A stretch of DNA of 64,000 nt from Lachnospiraceae bacterium (GTDB taxonomy: Bacteria; Bacillota; Clostridia; Lachnospirales; Lachnospiraceae), in NCBI GenBank assembly GCA_021769135.1, contig JAETTM010000015.1, positions 1 through 64,000 of the forward strand, read 5' to 3'. The notes beneath the pieces were generated by a model, which was not told the origin of the DNA, made no database searches, and saw only the letters and a list, made by a program, of their open reading frames with translations. The position numbers and the translations under genes were made by a program. Positions 62,234 through 64,000 of this stretch are shown here, piece after piece. The stretch's first letter is position 1, and each line of letters opens with the position of its first letter.

Positions 62234-63286
62234 TCAAATTTTGTTTATGGCATCTAAAAGGGCTTGTATCTCAAAATGAGTATATACCTGTTGCGTTACC
62301 CCCTGTCCTTTGTGACCTACAATTTTTTTGATCATTCTATCATCAACTCCGGCTTCAGCAAGTAATGAAACGCAAGTGTGCCTTGTATCGTGTGGGCGGT
62401 GGCTCATTCCTAACTGTTCTATTAACGGTTTCCAGTAGCTGTCATAGTAATTTCTGTATTCAAAATGCTTGCCCTCTGGTGTACTTAAAAGGTATTCGCA
62501 ATCATTCAGATTGTACCAATATTCAAAGAATGGTAGCACTTTATCAGAAATTGGCACTTTTCGTATTCCTGCTTCTGTTTTGGCAGCAGTCACATCAAAC
62601 CAACGCTCTTTTATATTAACGTGTTCTTTCTTTAAATCCAGTAATTCAGATATTCTACAGCCGGAATATATCAGCATTAAAATCACGTTAAAGTAACCGT
62701 TCGTATCTTTCCATTTCCAAACTTTTTCTATCTCTGATTTACTGAATGGCTCTCTGTTGTATGCGTTGGGGTTTCCTGCTTTCTTTATGTCTATATATTG
62801 TGTTTTGTTCATGTCGGGCGGTATTATGTCATGAATAACTGCATATTTGAACATCAAGCCTACGAGAACCTTGTATTTGCGTAGGGTAGGCGTATTCTTG
62901 CTGGAGGTATCGGCAATATACTGTAAATCATCCAGTTTCACATCTACCATGCGTTTATTTGCGATAGGCTCGCATAATAAATAAGCTGCCCGGTAGCCTT
63001 TTGCATTGCTTTCTGATACAGTGGGGAAGTGTTCTTCACTCCAACGCTCAAAAACTTCTTGAAATGTAACCTTTGAAGCATCTACATCATATGGAGATTT
63101 ATTATAATCTGCTAGTGCTTGAAGGGCTTCTTTTTTACTCTCATAATAGCCTATGGTTTTGCGTTTTTGCTTCCATTTGCCTGTTTCTGTGTCTATCTGC
63201 CATCGCTCTGTTACAATCGCCCTGTAAGGCTTTCTACGGTTGCCAGACAGCTTGTAGACGGAGCCAAAGCCATTAGGTAGTTTCAT
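62234..63286 (-). CDS. int: Tyrosine recombinase/integrase
   Basis: 350 residues. An N-terminal AP2-like arm-binding domain (GSVYKLSGNRRKPYRAI) and SAM-like core-binding domain (about 70-165) precede the catalytic domain with Arg in SGCRISELL near 213, HDTRHT near 303, GHKGQ near 328 and the nucleophile Tyr in QVYTHF near 338. It integrates and excises the element. ATG at 63286 follows aaaagga by ten bases; ATG 63292 and GTG 63295 are alternatives. It overlaps the upstream XRE gene by 14 bases. Confidence 0.93.
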   Translation of the reverse strand: MKLPNGFGSVYKLSGNRRKPYRAIVTERWQIDTETGKWKQKRKTIGYYESKKEALQALADYNKSPYDVDASKVTFQEVFERWSEEHFPTVSESNAKGYRAAYLLCEPIANKRMVDVKLDDLQYIADTSSKNTPTLRKYKVLVGLMFKYAVIHDIIPPDMNKTQYIDIKKAGNPNAYNREPFSKSEIEKVWKWKDTNGYFNVILMLIYSGCRISELLDLKKEHVNIKERWFDVTAAKTEAGIRKVPISDKVLPFFEYWYNLNDCEYLLSTPEGKHFEYRNYYDSYWKPLIEQLGMSHRPHDTRHTCVSLLAEAGVDDRMIKKIVGHKGQGVTQQVYTHFEIQALLDAINKI

Positions 63287-64000
63287 CTGCATCACATCCT
63301 TTTCTTTTTAAAGATTCCAGTTGCCGGTACATTATTTGTAGGGCATTATCTTCATTTCTGTTTTGGTGAATAGTATTAAGAAAATCCTCCATTTTTGTTA
63401 TGTCTTCTTGCAGTTCTTCAATAGATTTATGTTGCTTTCCATAATTTTTGTATATTGGATTATTATTGACAATAGATGCTTTTATGGTTGGAATAGCATT
63501 GGTTATGGCAGATAAAAACCATATATATATATCATGGCATGGAATACTAACTCCATCTATATAGTTTTCATCATAAAAATCTACTGACAGTCTGTTTTCC
63601 CATGTTTGATTGTAATTTCCAAAAAAGTAATAATACATATTCTGTAACAAATTTTTTGTTTCATCATGTGCTAATAAAAAATCAATCATTTCTATATATC
63701 TTTCACGATGTGGGCGATTAATTTCTTTTAGGTTATTTGTCAAGGCATTTATAGAATTCTCCGATATGCCGATTTTTGAGTGAATAAAATCGTTGTCAAT
63801 CTGCGTTATATCGCTTCTTCCAAGAATGTAATCTGTAGAAACTCCATATAAATCAGCTAGTTTTTCTAATTTTTCAATATCTCTTGTAAAAGGATAGGTT
63901 TTACTGTCAGAACAGCCTATATTTGCACCTATTTCCCATGTTCTATATGTTTTAGGGGTAACATCTATTGCTTTTGCAACATCAGCTTGCGTGAGTTTGG
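63273..64000 (-). CDS. XRE-family regulator, N-terminus outside the window
   Basis: The frame is open from the window edge (64000) to the stop at 63273. It begins inside a helix-turn-helix: KLTQADVAKAIDVTPKTYRTWE, continues KLADLYGVSTDYILGR, then has about 150 residues of helical C-terminal domain (HRERYIEMIDFLLAHDE, LQIMYRQLESLKRKG). The first codons lie beyond the edge. It overlaps int and is transcribed with it, so it probably controls excision. Confidence 0.8.
   Translation of the reverse strand, partial: KLTQADVAKAIDVTPKTYRTWEIGANIGCSDSKTYPFTRDIEKLEKLADLYGVSTDYILGRSDITQIDNDFIHSKIGISENSINALTNNLKEINRPHRERYIEMIDFLLAHDETKNLLQNMYYYFFGNYNQTWENRLSVDFYDENYIDGVSIPCHDIYIWFLSAITNAIPTIKASIVNNNPIYKNYGKQHKSIEELQEDITKMEDFLNTIHQNRNEDNALQIMYRQLESLKRKGCDADETT

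Overview
The window comes from a low-to-mid GC member of the Clostridia, most likely family Lachnospiraceae. The pointers are a canonical Firmicute S10-spc-alpha ribosomal cluster with a KOW-domain protein between map and infA, an enlarged L17, ECF-transporter genes followed by truA-rplM-rpsI, a DUF5685/DnaJ gene pair, and an IMP-synthesis branch in which the purH function is split into a PurO-like cyclohydrolase and a stand-alone AICAR formyltransferase. Almost every gene is on the + strand. I saw no rRNA, tRNA or CRISPR array.

Layout. (1) 1-9250 is one tightly packed operon-like run: a mini DivIVA-like protein, a VTC-type polyphosphate polymerase domain, a DUF4956 membrane protein, a CotH-type kinase, a membrane-anchored glycoside-hydrolase-like protein, a membrane-tethered HEAT-repeat protein, a processive family-2 glycosyltransferase and a lipoprotein alkaline phosphatase. 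Gene spacing and overlaps suggest one envelope system that makes, and perhaps phosphorylates, a surface polymer; this is the best candidate here for an undescribed system. The glycosyltransferase start appears frameshifted at a run of seven T. (2) 9276-12670 is a clpS-clpA-aat operon, a complete N-degron pathway. (3) 12700-17861 holds a hybrid sensor kinase, a large inverted-repeat element, a PadR regulator with an FtsW-like membrane protein, and a small membrane protein. (4) 17960-23420 holds carB and the split purH functions. (5) 23490-34659 is mixed housekeeping and accessory: a DUF6033-like protein, a compact MotA-like protein with a membrane LuxR regulator, a glycosyltransferase, the DUF5685-DnaJ pair, an rRNA-type methyltransferase, a MITE-like element, an AAA/PD-(D/E)XK protein, PutP and a DMT exporter.

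(6) 34683-52335 is the S10-spc-alpha cluster from rpsJ to rplQ, including secY, adk, map, infA, rpmJ and rpoA. It starts with a roughly 320-base structured leader, has an internal promoter before rpmJ, and carries hairpins in most of its longer gaps. The 3' ends of rpsJ and rpsM are each followed by a second copy of their terminal codons and stop. (7) 52345-55089 is a four-gene accessory insert (XRE regulator with two matching operators, small lipoprotein, TIM-barrel-like protein, M15 peptidase) ahead of ecfA1-ecfA2-ecfT-truA and rplM-rpsI.

(8) From about 59940 to the right edge the sequence becomes visibly AT-rich and carries an integrative element: three TAGCACACA repeats on an 11-base period, a ribbon-helix-helix-like protein, an HExxH protein, two small unknown genes, a tyrosine integrase and an XRE regulator cut by the window edge. 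It sits directly downstream of rpsI, a known ICE insertion site in streptococci.
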